DNA of 64,000 nt from positions 108,854,566-108,918,565 of the forward strand of contig NC_081185.1 of NCBI RefSeq assembly GCF_029867415.1. Reading direction: 5' to 3'. The notes under the pieces were generated by a model. That model did not search any database, was not told the origin of the DNA, and saw nothing but the letters and a program-made list of their open reading frames with translations. Below are positions 1 through 12,000 of this stretch, in pieces. Position numbers and translations under genes: made by a program. The DNA is from Vicia villosa (Eukaryota; Streptophyta; Magnoliopsida; Fabales; Fabaceae). Numbering within the stretch: position 1 is the first letter of the stretch; every line of letters begins with the position of its first letter.

Positions 1-1134
1 CAGAAATCGATGGTTGAGAATCAGAAGCCTTCATGCTTAATGCAACCGTTAAACATTACAGAATGGAAGTGGGATAGCATTTCCATGGATTTTGTGAAGG
101 GTTTATCGAAGACCTCCAAAGGCAATGACTCTATTTGGGTAATAGTGGATATGTTGACTAAGTCGGCTTATTTCTTACTGATGAAGATTAACCATCCTAT
201 TTCTGAGTTGGCTGGGATGTACATTGAAGAAATTGTAAGATTGCACGGAATACCGTTGAGTATTTTTTCGGATAGAGATCCAAGGTTTACATCGAGGTTT
301 TGGAAAAGTTTGCGAGATGCCTTGGGTACTACATTGAGATTGAGTTCTGCATATCATCCGCAGACGGATGGTCAAACCGAAGGACTATCTAGTCACTGGA
401 AGATTTGTTGAGGGCTTGTGTGTTAGACTAAGGAGGAGCTTTGGATAGCCATTTGCCAATAATCGAGTTTACTTACAACAACATTTTTCATGCGAGTATC
501 AGGATGGCACCGTATGAAGCGTTGTATGGTAGAAGATGTATAACTCCGGTGTGTTGGTAAGAATAAGGCAAGAGTGTTGTACTCGGACCTGAAATTGTGA
601 AAGAGACGATTGAAAAGAAAAGGATGATCCGAGAGAGGATGAAAGCTTCTCAGAGTCGTTAGAAGAGTTATCATAATTAAGAGGAGGAAGGCATTTGAGT
701 TCTAGGTGGACGGTCATGTGGTTTTAAGAGTTAACCCAGTAACCAGTGTCGGTAGAGCTTTGAATTTGCGAAAGCTTACGCCACGTTTTATTGGTTCATA
801 TTAGATTTCAGAAAAGATCAGTGAGGTGGCATATCAGATTTCTTTACCACCATCACTTGTGAATCTTCACGACGTGTTTCATGTGTCTTAATTGAGGAAA
901 TACATTCCGGATCCTTCGCATGTAATTCAAATGGATGATGTATAGGTGAGAGATAACCTGACTATTGATGCATTACCCGTGCTTATAAAAAGTCGGAAAG
1001 GAAAGCGGTTGCAAGGCAAAGATATTGTTCGTGAAGTTATTGTGGGGTGGGCCAGTTGATGAAAGCTTGACTTGGGAACACGAGGATCAGATGAGAGAGT
1101 CTTATCCATTTCTGTTCCGTCGGGTAATTTTCGA
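1..1134 (+). pseudogene. Tekay/Del-type integrase and C-terminal pol fossil
   Basis: Decayed 3' part of a chromovirus polyprotein. The first part (10-411) is still open and reads as integrase core: the D of SMDFVKGL, the second D of [13 protein letters not shown] and HPQTDGQTE before the catalytic Glu region. It aligns residue by residue with the intact copy at 9090-13448. From about 410 to 1134 the homology continues through the integrase C-terminus into the tail, but with many in-frame stops and small indels. Several stops sit where the intact copy has Gln (VS-stop-LRKY near 890, DV-stop-VRDN near 943), as expected from C-to-T decay. The 5' part of the element lies left of the window. It ends just before a PPT and LTR, so element polarity is +. 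Non-functional. Confidence 0.9.
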
Positions 1135-1150
1135 GGACAAAAATTCTTTT

Positions 1151-1164
1151 AAGTGGCGGGGAGT
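1151..1164 (+). other. Polypurine tract of fossil Tekay element
   Basis: AAGTGGCGGGGAGT lies directly before TGTAATACCC, the LTR start. The intact Tekay copy has the matching purine run AGTGGGGGAGAGT in the same place (9048-9060, - strand). It would prime plus-strand DNA synthesis. Confidence 0.8.
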
Positions 1165-1962
1165 TGTAATACCCAAAATTCAAGTTTAATTATTTTTAAT
1201 TAACTTAGCATGAATATATGAATCAATGTGAAGTATTCAATATATTTGATATTTCGGTAATTTTTGTGAAGTATTTGATTATATTATGTTATGTTGAGTC
1301 CTTATGATGGTTTGTGATGATCTGTGATGTTTGAGGGTATGATGACTTATGTGATATTTTGATGATTCATGTGATGTTGTGGTGATTTATGTGATGCTTA
1401 GGTGTATTGAGGGATTTTGAAGTATTTTAGAATAACTTATAATAATTAAAATAATAAGTGGAATTATTTTAATTAGAAAAATAAGAGTTATTTTAGTGTT
1501 AGAGATAATAAGGGCAATGTGGTCATTTGTGAAGTGTAAGTGAGGGAAAGATGGGAAGACCATATAAAGGGTCCAAGAGTTAAACTAGGGAAAAGACTTT
1601 AATTGTCTTATTTTGTGCAATCGTAAGAATTCAGAGAAACACCATGAAAAGAAATTGGATTCAACTACAAATTAAGGTAAGGGGAGTTTTATCGTTGTTA
1701 TTATAATTCTTTTAAGGCTTAGATACTTGTAGGATTATTGGGGTTTTGGTGTAGTTTTAATAATGAGATAAACATGATGAAATTGATGATGATTTGATGT
1801 AGTAATTGCTTCCAATTGATGCATAGGATGTATAATGAATTAAGTTGTTGTTGTATGAGGTAAACATTAGGAATTATGATGATTTTGAGATTGTACTGTG
1901 TTGGATTTGAGTGGAATAGTGGTTGTTTAGGTGCACAAATTTGCAGCAATGAGGAACACAAC
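1165..1962 (+). mobile_element. Fossil Tekay 3' LTR, piece 1 of 4
   Basis: Starts TGTAATACCCAAAATTC right after the PPT. A TATA-like CATATAAAGGG lies near 1561. The piece is cut at 1962 by the Ogre solo LTR. The pieces are 1165-1962, 6669-7033, 15595-15643 and 18296-19562, about 2.5 kb in total, close to the 2.0 kb LTR of the intact relative. Confidence 0.82.
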
Positions 1963-2517
1963 TGTTATACCCCAAAATTTGCCCGCATCTTTTTCAAGAA
2001 GAAGGCAACAGACTTCTGTCTAAAAAATTGGGAGTTTCATATAATCTTGGATTTTATTTCACAAATATCCTGATTTTATGAATACTCGGTTTTTAGAATA
2101 TTTCTTATACGGTATTTTGGTTCGCTGTTGAATTTATTCTTACACAAACGCCAAGTACTGTTTATCACTTCACACACGCTATTTATTTGAGATTTATTTG
2201 CAGATAAATAGTACTGACGCAATTGGTACAGAATTAAATTTTGCAGGCGCAGAGTCCGGGGATTCAGACTGTACTGGTAACAAGTAAATTATTATTAGTT
2301 TTTGTTTCCCACTAATTTTTGTACTATATTATTATTTTCAAAATCTCTTCCTTTCTTTTCAAATCTCTTTCTTTCAAATCAAATCCTAACTTTATTCCAT
2401 ACATCTCTCTTTTCAAACCCTACCATACACTTTCTTTCAAATCCTACTACCACTCAAATTTTCCTTTTTTGTACGGTATCACTTCATTCCCCAACGTCTC
2501 TATCCTTCTTTTCACTC

Positions 2518-2525
2518 TATAAATA
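2518..2525 (+). promoter_or_regulatory. LTR TATA box
   Basis: TATAAATA, conserved in position in the three related LTRs (also 32181-32188 and 26320-26327 on the - strand). About 100 bp upstream of the small LTR ORF. Transcription would start near 2550, inferred from usual TATA spacing. Confidence 0.65.
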
Positions 2526-2616
2526 CCCCTCATTTTTTCCATAAATTCTCACATCAAATTTCACTCATTTCTCAAACTTCTACCTCATAATTATTTTCTC
2601 TTCTTCCCCGGCAAAA

Positions 2617-2784
2617 ATGGCAAAGTGGATGGATACGTTTTTTCTTATGGTCATCACTGTTTTGGTGGTGATCATGTCCTTTTTCTGTCTGCATAGTCTT
2701 GAAAAATGCGGACCTGGGTTGCTTACACTCCCATTCATCTATATGTTGTTATTTATAGCATGGGTTTTTAATCGTCATTTTTAA
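2617..2784 (+). CDS. LTR-embedded 55-aa two-transmembrane ORF (copy 1)
   Basis: ATG to TAA, 55 codons, inside a solo LTR. The start MAKW lies 99 bp after the TATA box, so this would be the first ORF of the element transcript. Two hydrophobic stretches (about residues 8-25 and 36-52) flank a short polar turn with His, Glu, Lys, Cys, Gly and Pro; the C-terminus is NRHF. Compared with the copy at 32282-32449, 38 of 55 residues are identical with no gap. Ten codons differ silently and most replacements keep hydrophobicity (V/I, F/L, L/M, F/I). I do not recognise the protein. It could be a real membrane microprotein of the element, a regulatory upstream ORF, or a frame kept by chance. This copy is in a solo LTR and is probably inert. 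Confidence 0.5.
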   Translation: MAKWMDTFFLMVITVLVVIMSFFCLHSLEKCGPGLLTLPFIYMLLFIAWVFNRHF

Positions 2785-5700
2785 AGTTTGTCGTATCTTT
2801 CGCTTTCAAATAATGTACCGTTTATTTTATTTGTCGTATTGTTCATTATATTATATATTATTTGTACTGTCAGTATTAAATGTCGTACTATCTGTCGTAC
2901 TGTCGTTTAATTATCAAGATAATATTATGTGTGTTTACTGCTAGTTAAATATTTATTTTTTTCTGTGCCTTAAATATTTTTCAAGGTTATTATCGGTAAT
3001 TTCGTTCGGGTACGGTATATTTTATTTATTTATTATGTTTTGTGTTTTTCTAACAACTCAGGTAAATAAATTTTCACCATTAACACAACAAAAACAAAAA
3101 AAGAAAAAATTAACTTTAACTGTTAAGTTTTCACTTTAACTGTTACGTTAATGCCCGGACAGCCAGTTGACAGTCAAACCTGCTGACAACACGATTCTCC
3201 GTGTTTTGTATCATCAATCAAGTCAATCTTTTGCATTTCAAAAATTCCAAGATTTTTGTTCTAGAAGTCTTCTGATAATCACATGATCAGTAGAGACTCA
3301 ACACTGCACAAAAATCAGGTACGCTTAACTGTCTCCTACACAAACAGTCCTTAACTAGGGTTTTTGTTTTTTTTCAGGAGAACAAGTTTTTTGAGACCTC
3401 AAGTGGATTTCATGGACCTCCATATGTCTCAAAGTACCACCAGACAAATTTTCAAACTTCAATTCGCTCAGACGCACAGTCAGCAGCTCAAACAGTCAAC
3501 AGACGACCAGTTTGACCGAAAAGTCAACAGACAGTCAAAAATGAAATTTTTTGTCAACATCCATATTTTGTCAAAAGATTCATCATTTGATCAATGGTTG
3601 ATCATAATTCATCAAGAAAAGTTCAGAAATCAACAAAACCCTAAGTTTCAAAATTAGGGTTTTCTCCTAAAAAGTCAACTAAACTTTGACCGGCCATAAC
3701 TCTCTCCTCGTTCATTCAAAAAAATCCAACCAAAGCTTGTTTTGAAGGAAATTCAATTATCTTTCAAATGCAATTGATCCCATGGTCATTGGATTCACCA
3801 TTTGGAAAATATGAGCTCAGACATTACAGGTCATTTTCAAAGTCAACAAAAAGTGGTTTTTTGTCAAAGGCCATAACATCAAGATAACTTCTCCAAATGC
3901 AAAAATGTTTCCAAAGTAGCTTGTAGAGGACATCTTGAGGTTTCTAAAAAGTACAAGAACTCCTTCATATGATCAAAATTGAGGGAGATATGCCTTGTTG
4001 AAGTTGGCTATTTTTTGGGAAAATGCATGAAACCAACATTGATCAAAAATGTTTTTTTTCCAAAAGAGGCCAAGTATTCATGATCCAAACATGTTCCCAA
4101 TAATGTTAAAGGGTTTCCACGACCAACATTGGGCCCATAACATTTTTATTTCTTTTTTAATTTGATTTTATTACCTTTAAAATTAAATTAAAAAGAAATG
4201 GTGCAAGATCATTATCCAAAGCTTTTGTCTCTTGCTTGAGTCACCAAGGTAGCTTAATTTCTGCAACAAAGAGATGGTACAGCAGGCCTAGAGCAAGAGG
4301 TTGAAGAAAATTCAAAGCCATGGCCAAAGAATTCAAAGATTTTTATATTTAAAAATTCAAAGGTTCAAAGATCATCAATGCAAGATAGCTTAGCTTTGCA
4401 GCACATTCATTGCTTATAAATGAAGTAGAACACTTCAGTAAGAACACACACGAATTCAGAATCAAATCCATGCTTGTAACACACTTGTATCATACTTGAA
4501 ATTTTGCAAGAAATTTGAAATTCGAATTTTAAGTTTCAGCTCAATTCAATCCAAATTAAATACTTAAACACGATCCCTGAACATCATTGAACCTTTCCAA
4601 ATCAATTTCAAGCCTTGAAGCTCACTGAATCGAGCTCAAAAGCTCACGGTTTGTCCAAACTGAAATTTACAAAAATACTATTATTCATGCATATTTAATA
4701 AGATGTAATCCCATATTTGTGTTTAGTTTTGTGCCCTGATCGTTTCTGGAGCTTTAATTTAATTTTTATGAAGGTTTGAAGCATATACCATTTTAGGGTT
4801 CTTGGAGCTCGAAATGGGATCCTTCGATTTAGGCAAAATTAGAATAAACCAGAGGCATATTCAAGTTCAGTGGATCTGGACGAGTCAAATGGACATGTCG
4901 CGAAATATTTTTGTATAGGTTTGCCCCTATTCATTATTTTGCAGGGATGAAGGAGGTGTATTACAGCGCTTTTGGTAAAAAATGCTGTTAAAAGTAGAGG
5001 CGAGAGGAAGAAGAAGACGAGGTGTTATCTCCTGATTGGCTGATTCAAGTTGGTTCGCGCGCGTTTTGATTTTCGTTTGCAGATGGATCACGTGTGACAT
5101 GAAACACGCGTTAGCATGTACCCTCGCACCATCAGTCCTCAGATCTCATTAAAGTTTCATCCAACGTGCCAGAAGCTACAGCGCACCATGGACTCTCAAA
5201 GCTTTGCCACATAGAATCATAATTTAATATATTTTCTATTTTATTTAATTCTCTTTGTGAAATTATTTAAAAATATTTTTAAAAATCAGAAAAATACACA
5301 AAAAATATTTTTAGGTTAATAAAATATTGTATTAATTTTTGACACAAAAATATTTTATTTTTCTTAATAATTAATATATTTTGTTTAATTAATCAATATA
5401 TATTCATATACTTCATTTAAATTATTTCTAACCTATCAAAAAATCAGAAAAAATATTTTATTTTATTAAATTGAGTTTATATATTATAAACTAATTTTGT
5501 ACATATTTAGAATATTTTTCTCTTTAAGTTTAATTTATGTGTATAATCATTTGTATAATTATATGTTAATTAACTTAATAATTTCAAAAAAAACAATTTC
5601 AAAAATCCCAAAAAAAATTAATTTTATTTTAAAATTAATTAACAAGCAATATGAACATATTTTAGACTTAATTTTTAGGTTTAAATTTTATTTCTAATTC

Positions 5701-6462
5701 TTAGCTTTTTAATTAAATTAATTATGCATTAATTTTAATTAAAATCAACCATCCAAAAAATCCAAAAAATACTTCCCTTTATCTTATTGCAATTTAAATT
5801 CATAGATAAGTGTATAGGTTGTCAAAATCATGTAAATAGCGTAGTTTACATTTCTCGCACAATCGATGTAATAGCGTAGATTTATTTTCCGGATTTTACA
5901 TTCCCGCACTTTAATTTCTGTACATATAAAACTGCGTGTATATCAAAGATTTTAACTGAAGCGCTAGATCACTAATTTCAAAAGACAAAAATATCTGAAA
6001 ATAAAACACAATCACACTTGCACCTCTTAGGGTAATCCCTCTGTTACTCTTTCCAAAATCAATTCTATTGTTTCAAATGCAATTCAAATAATTTCTTTCT
6101 GTATCCAGTCAAAGAAAATTTTCTAAAAGAAAATAGGAAAGGACCTTATGAACTTAGGGTAGATCTCCTAATTGCTTGCTCAAATCAAACAAAACAACAA
6201 ATGTTTCACATATCACTGTTTTTCAAACAAAACTTTCAAAAAAGACAACATTTTGTATATATCGAAACAAGGATCATTACGAAGTTAAAGATCTTTTTTC
6301 AAAACATCTTTCGAAAGATAAAACACTTTGTATACATCCGCACAAGGATCATTACAAAGTTAATTTACAAAGGTATTTTAAAACCACATACAAGCATTTC
6401 AAAGCAAGACAAATGATTCAAACAAGTGAGCTAAGCAATTAAGAGCCCATGGATAACCATGG

Positions 6463-6495
6463 ATACAAAGGGGTGCTAATACCTTCCCTTTGTAT
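6463..6495 (+). other. Conserved LTR 3'-end hairpin (solo LTR 1)
   Basis: ATACAAAGGG (6463-6472) pairs perfectly with CCCTTTGTAT (6486-6495) around a 13-nt loop containing TGCTAATACCTT. It is preceded by CCATGG-ATAA-CCATGG, itself self-complementary. The same hairpin is found in all six Tat/Ogre LTRs of the window. Confidence 0.75.
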
Positions 6496-6668
6496 AACCT
6501 ACCCCCGAACCCAAAATCTCTTAAAGGTCTTTTTCTGTTTCTTTTATAAACCTTTCCTTAATTGGATAAAATAAAAGTCGGTGGCGACTCTCTGATTTTC
6601 AAAAACTCAAAAAAATAAAAGAAGAGTTAGTTCGTATCTCACGAGAAAAAACCGAGGACGACAACAAC

Positions 6669-7033
6669 ACATCAGAAAAATTATGCACAAAATAGTGATA
6701 GGTCGACCCGAAGAATAGGGAGGTCGACCTAAACAGGTCTGAGGGAGACAGACTACACAACTTTGACCTATGAGTTAACCTGAAGAACAGGGAGGTCGAT
6801 CTAAACAGACCCGAATGACATCCATTTGACAGATTTTTTCTAAGGCCATAACTTGAGTTTCCAAACTCCGATTGATGCGTTGTTCGAAGCATTGGATATC
6901 TAATGCAATGAACTATACCCTAGTAGAATAAAATGATTCATGGGATGTAGTTTTATAGTGCTTGCATTATGATTAGGTGATGAGACTAATACAGTAGGAA
7001 CATAGTAAATATGCTCTTTCCTTATGATGATAT
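6669..7033 (+). mobile_element. Fossil Tekay 3' LTR, piece 2 of 4
   Basis: Resumes after the solo LTR and its ACAAC duplication and is cut by the young Tekay element. It holds two GGTCGACC palindromes (6701-6708, 6722-6729) and a third degenerate copy near 6793. The last five bases, GATAT, are the target duplicated by the Tekay insertion. Confidence 0.78.
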
Positions 7034-9047
7034 TGTAACACCCCTCTAATAATCCGCGGCAATTAAACAATTAATAAATCAGAGTAGACATGCAAGGGGT
7101 ATCACAATTCATAAATAATAAAACACACGTCGGTACCTGTCATGCATTCACTGAAAACAACTGAATTTATAACTCATTAAACAAGATTATGTTTTACACA
7201 GCGGAATTAAAACACAAAGAGTCTACATTCATCATTAATGTGTCTGACTCAATCAACAACCAAACAGAGTTATAATCAAACTCATACACAAACGTGTTCC
7301 CAGTGTTACATCTACCAGAGCATGACACCGACACTAAAACCAAAAACAGACTTATGAGCTAATCCTCATCAAGTCACGCCGCTATCCTCAATCTGAAAAA
7401 TGACAACAAGTAAGGGTGAGTCTCATCACAGTTAACCAATGTTATCACATCATAAATAATAACATATCATAGTTATATCATTCACCCAACCGTTTCATAT
7501 TCAGACAATCACCAATCATATGTCCACAGACAAACAAACAATCAATACATAACATACATAATCATGTTATAGCAAATCATGCACATGTATGAAACTGACA
7601 CTATGCATGTGGTACCAATCATCACCAGTGGAATCATCCACCGACCGATCTATCATCAATTCAGAAACGGCCCTGCCAGCACCAATTCCACACAATGGGA
7701 ATTCTGCCCCTCGATGAATCCTCTCATCATATAGGATTCAACTCATGTTTATGAATGCATGTAACATATATATAACATACTTTCATCATTACCAATCTAT
7801 GAGTAGCATCAACTATACTCATTTCATCATCATCATCATCAATAACAAGCATGTTCATATATATATCACATCATTCAACATAATCAATCATTCAGTAAAC
7901 CACAGAATCACATCACAAGGTTTACACAGCACTCAACAGTACACAAACAGGCATACCAATCGAAAGTTACACATCATCGAACTTTCCAGAAGAATCACAA
8001 AACAGAAATTTCACACACACGCAGCCATACGCGTATCACATGACACATACGCGTCCATACGCGTATCACCTTACCTCATACGCGTATCATACGCAAATCA
8101 CCAGAACACAAAATGGACCAGAGACCAACCCATACGCGTATCAGCTTGTCATACGCGTATCACCAGAGTTATTTTCCTCTTTCCAAAATTCCATACGCGT
8201 ATCAGCCTTGCCATACGCGTATCACCAGAATAATTTTCCTCTTTAATTATCCCCATACGCGTATGAGCATCCTCATACGCTCTCATACGCAACACACCAG
8301 TACATGGTTCTTGGGACAGGGCAACTGCGTATCATACGCGTATAGCCCCTTGGGAGTGTCCCCCATACGCGTATCAGCCTCATGCCATACGCGTATGGCA
8401 CTGTTTCATACGCGAAACACCAGAAATGCCCAGTAACCTGCAGAATTCGACACAGTCCAAAAACCCATTCGTTCCCACTCATACCAGTCCACGAAATTGA
8501 GTCCAAAAGCCAGAAAAATGCATCTAACCGTGTACGAAATTCATCCACAAACAATAGCATATGATTCTCTAACCAATTCTATTCATCATACCCTAAATCT
8601 ATCAATTGTTAGGGATTAACAGTTCAAACCCAATGATGAACACAGATGAATATTTCAGAAATTAGAATCAATCAACCAAACAATATTCCTAATCAACATT
8701 ACTACTCATAACACGATAATAGAGATTAAATGGAGAGTCCCCCCTTACCTCAGATACTTGATCTTGATCTTTGGTCTCTCCCTCTACAGATCTCCTTCAG
8801 TTCTTCGTGTGCTCAGTCCCTTTGCTCTTTCACGTTCTTTCTTCTTCCCAAATCCCAATTGCTTATGAAAATAATAATATTTTAGTAAAAAGGATTATAA
8901 AACCACCCTCCCTCTTTTACTAATTACTCATATGGCCCAAATGCCATAAACCATCATTTAATCATTATTTTCACAAAACCCCTAATAATTCTAATTATTA
9001 ATTCAATAATCCAATTAAATTAATATTAAAATTATACGGGTGTTACA
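7034..9047 (-). repeat. 3' LTR of the young Tekay element
   Basis: On the + strand it starts TGTAACACCCCTC and ends GGGTGTTACA (TG...CA). It is a direct repeat of 13576-15589. Long frames in it come from the CATACGCGTATC repeats and are not coding. Otherwise it is AT-rich with an ATC microsatellite near 7826. Confidence 0.96.
8027..8396. repeat. Cluster of ATACGCGTAT palindromes in LTR (left copy)
   Basis: Eleven perfect copies of the 10-bp palindrome ATACGCGTAT within 370 bp, mostly as CATACGCGTATCA, plus several partial copies (ATACGCGTCC, CATACGCTC, CATACGCAA, CATACGCGAA). The centre ACGCGT is an MluI site. Spacing is irregular, so this is motif clustering, not a simple tandem array. Confidence 0.9.
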
Positions 9048-9062
9048 ACTCTCCCCCACTAA
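9048..9062 (-). other. Polypurine tract of young Tekay element
   Basis: On the - strand the purine run AGTGGGGGAGAGT immediately precedes the 3' LTR, where plus-strand primer is expected. Confidence 0.85.
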
Positions 9063-9089
9063 AAGAGTTTTCGTCCTCGAAAACATACC

Positions 9090-12000
9090 TCAGGTAAAAA
9101 GTTCTGGATAAGAGTCCTTCATCTGACTCTCAAGCTCCCAGGTAACATTTCCCTCAGCTGGTCCTCCCCAAGCTACTCTGACCAAAGCTATTTCCTTGCC
9201 ACGCAATTTCTTCAGCCTTCGATCCTCAATCCTCACAGGTAAAGTCTCAACCGTCAAGTTATCTTTCACCTGTACATCATCTACTTGGATCACATGGGAC
9301 GGATCTGAAATGTATTTCCTCAACTGAGATACATGGAACACATCATGCAAATTCGCAAGCATCGGCGGTAAAGCGATACGATAAGCCACTTCTCCCACCC
9401 TTTCAGAAATTTGGAATGGTCCAATAAAACGCGGAGTCAACTTCTTCGACTTCAATGCCCGACCAATCCCTGTCATAGGAGTAACTCTCATAAACACATG
9501 ATCTCCCTCTTGAAACTCAAGTGTTTTCCTCCTCTGGTCATGATAACTCTTTTGTCGACTCTGAGAAGCTTTCATCTTCTCTTGAATCATTCTAATCTTC
9601 TCTGTAGTCTGTTGTACAATTTCTGGACCAATCACAGCACTCTCACCAGATTCGTACCAACACAACGGCGTCCTACATCTCCTACCATATAAAGCCTCAA
9701 ACGGAGCCATACCGATACTCGAATGATAACTGTTATTGTAGGTAAATTCAATCAAAGGCAGATAACTATCCCAAGTACCTCCTTTTTCCAACACACAAGC
9801 ACGTAACAAATCCTCTAACGACTGAATCGTCCTCTCAGTCTGTCCATCAGTCTGCGGATGATAAGCAGAACTCAATCTCAGCCTAGTACCCAAAGCTTTC
9901 TGCAAACCTTCCCAGAATTTAGATGTAAACCTCGGATCTCTGTCCGACACAATACTCGAAGGAATACCATGAAGACTAACTATCCTCTCAATATACAACT
10001 GAGCTAGCTTCTCCATCGGATAATCCATTCTCACCGGTATAAAATGTGCAGACTTCGTCAACCTATCTACCACAACCCAGATAGCTTCACAATTTCTGAC
10101 AGTTCTCGGCAAACCCGAAACAAAATCCATTGATATGCTATCCCATTTCCACTCAGGAATAAACATCGGTTGCATAAACCCAGATGGTTTCTGATGCTCA
10201 ATCTTCGACTTCTGGCAAGTCAAACAAGAATACACAAATTCAGCAATTTCTCTCTTCATTCCCGGCCACCAAAACAACTTTTTCAAATCATGATACATTT
10301 TAGTAGCACCAGGATGAATACTCAACCCACTACGGTGTCCTTCTTCCAAAATACGCTTTCGGAGTTCATCAACATCAGGAACACAAACTCTGTCACCAAA
10401 CCTTAGTATACCATTCTCGTCAACTCTGAATTCACTAGTCTTGCCTTGATTAACCAAAGTCAACTTATCAATCAATCCAACATCAGCTTTCTGACCTTCT
10501 CTGATTTCTTCAAGAATACCACTAGTCAACTTCAGCATACCCAATTTAACACTAGTAGGAGTACCTTCACACACTAAACTCAAGTCTCTGAACTGTTCAA
10601 TCAAATCCAATTCCTTCACCATTAACATAGACATATGCAAAGTCTTCCTACTCAATGCATCAGCCACGACGTTTGCCTTACCCGGATGGTAATTCAAACC
10701 AAAATCGTAATCCTTCAGAAATTCTAACCACCTTCTCTGTCTCATATTCAGCTCTTTCTGATCAAAGAGGTACTTCAAGCTCTTGTGATCACTGAACACC
10801 TCAAATCTCGAACCATACAAATAGTGTCGCCACAACTTCAAAACAAACACCACAGCTGCCAACTCCAAATCATGAGTCGGATAATTCCTTTCATGCACTT
10901 TGAGTTGTCTCGACGCATAAGCGACCACTTGTTGATTCTGCATCAATACACCACCTAAACCCATCAGTGATGCGTCACAATAAACCACGAATGATTCTGT
11001 CGGATTTGGCAAAATCAAGATAGGAGCACTAGTCAATCTCCTCTTAAGCTCTTGAAATCCTTCTTCACACTTTGCATCCCAAATAAAGGCTTGTCCCTTC
11101 CTGGTCAGTGTAGTTAACGGCAATGCTAACTTTGAAAATCCCTCAATGAACTTTCTGTAATAACCTGCAAGACCAAGAAAACTACGAATCTCTGATACCG
11201 ACTTCGGAGCTTCCCACTGAGACACAGCTTCAATCTTTGTAGGATCCACAGCAATACCATTCTTAGAAATCACATGTCCAAGAAAACTAACTTTTTCCAA
11301 CCAGAATTCACACTTCGACAGTTTGGCAAAAAGTTGCTTCTCTTTCAACAATTCTAACACAGTTCTGAGATGCTCTGCATGTTCCTCCTCATTTTTAGAA
11401 TATATCAAAATATCATCTATAAATACCACCACGAACTTATCGAGATAAGGATGAAAGATCCTGTTCATATATTCCATAAAAACACCAGGTGCATTAGTAA
11501 CCCCAAACGGCATTACAGAATACTCATAATGTCCATACCTCGTTCTAAAAGCAGTCTTCTGAATATCGTCATCTTTCACACGTATCTGATGATACCCAGA
11601 CCTCAGATCAATCTTACTAAATACACGCGCTCCAACCAGTTGATCCATCAAATCATCGATTCTCGGTAATGGATACCGATTCTTGATAGTAACCTTGTTC
11701 AATTGTCTGTAATCTACACACAGCCTCATTGAACCCTCTTTCTTCTTTACCAGCAACACAGGCGCACCCCACGGCGAAACACTAGGACGAATAAATTTCT
11801 TCTCAAGCAATTCTTCTAACTGCTTCTTCAGTTCAGCCAATTCAGACGGCGACATACGGTACGGTGCCATCGACACTGGACTAGTTCCCGGAACCAATTC
11901 AATCGAAAACTCCACTTCTCTTTCCGGTGGTAATTCATTCACATCTTCTGGAAAGACTTCTGGAAACTCACACACCACAGGCAATTCGCCACTCGCCACT

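Larger units (their letters stand above)
1963..6663 (+). mobile_element. Ogre-type solo LTR, complete (4701 bp)
   Basis: Begins TGTTATACCCCAAAATTTGC and ends GAGGACGACA. It is flanked by the 5-bp target duplication ACAAC (1958-1962 and 6664-6668), and no internal region is present. It matches, with moderate divergence, the LTRs at 22169-26840 and 31669-36361 along the whole length, including TATA box, small ORF, the AT-rich 5200-5800 stretch and the hairpin near the 3' end. It most likely arose by recombination between the two LTRs of a full element. It sits in the fossil Tekay LTR. It contains no gene other than the 55-codon ORF. Confidence 0.92.

Noticed and set aside
7745..8560. Several long overlapping frames in both Tekay LTRs with YAYH/RVS-rich proteins (also 14287-15102).
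   Set aside because: They are translations of the ATACGCGTAT repeats in several frames of both strands. There is no codon bias or homology.
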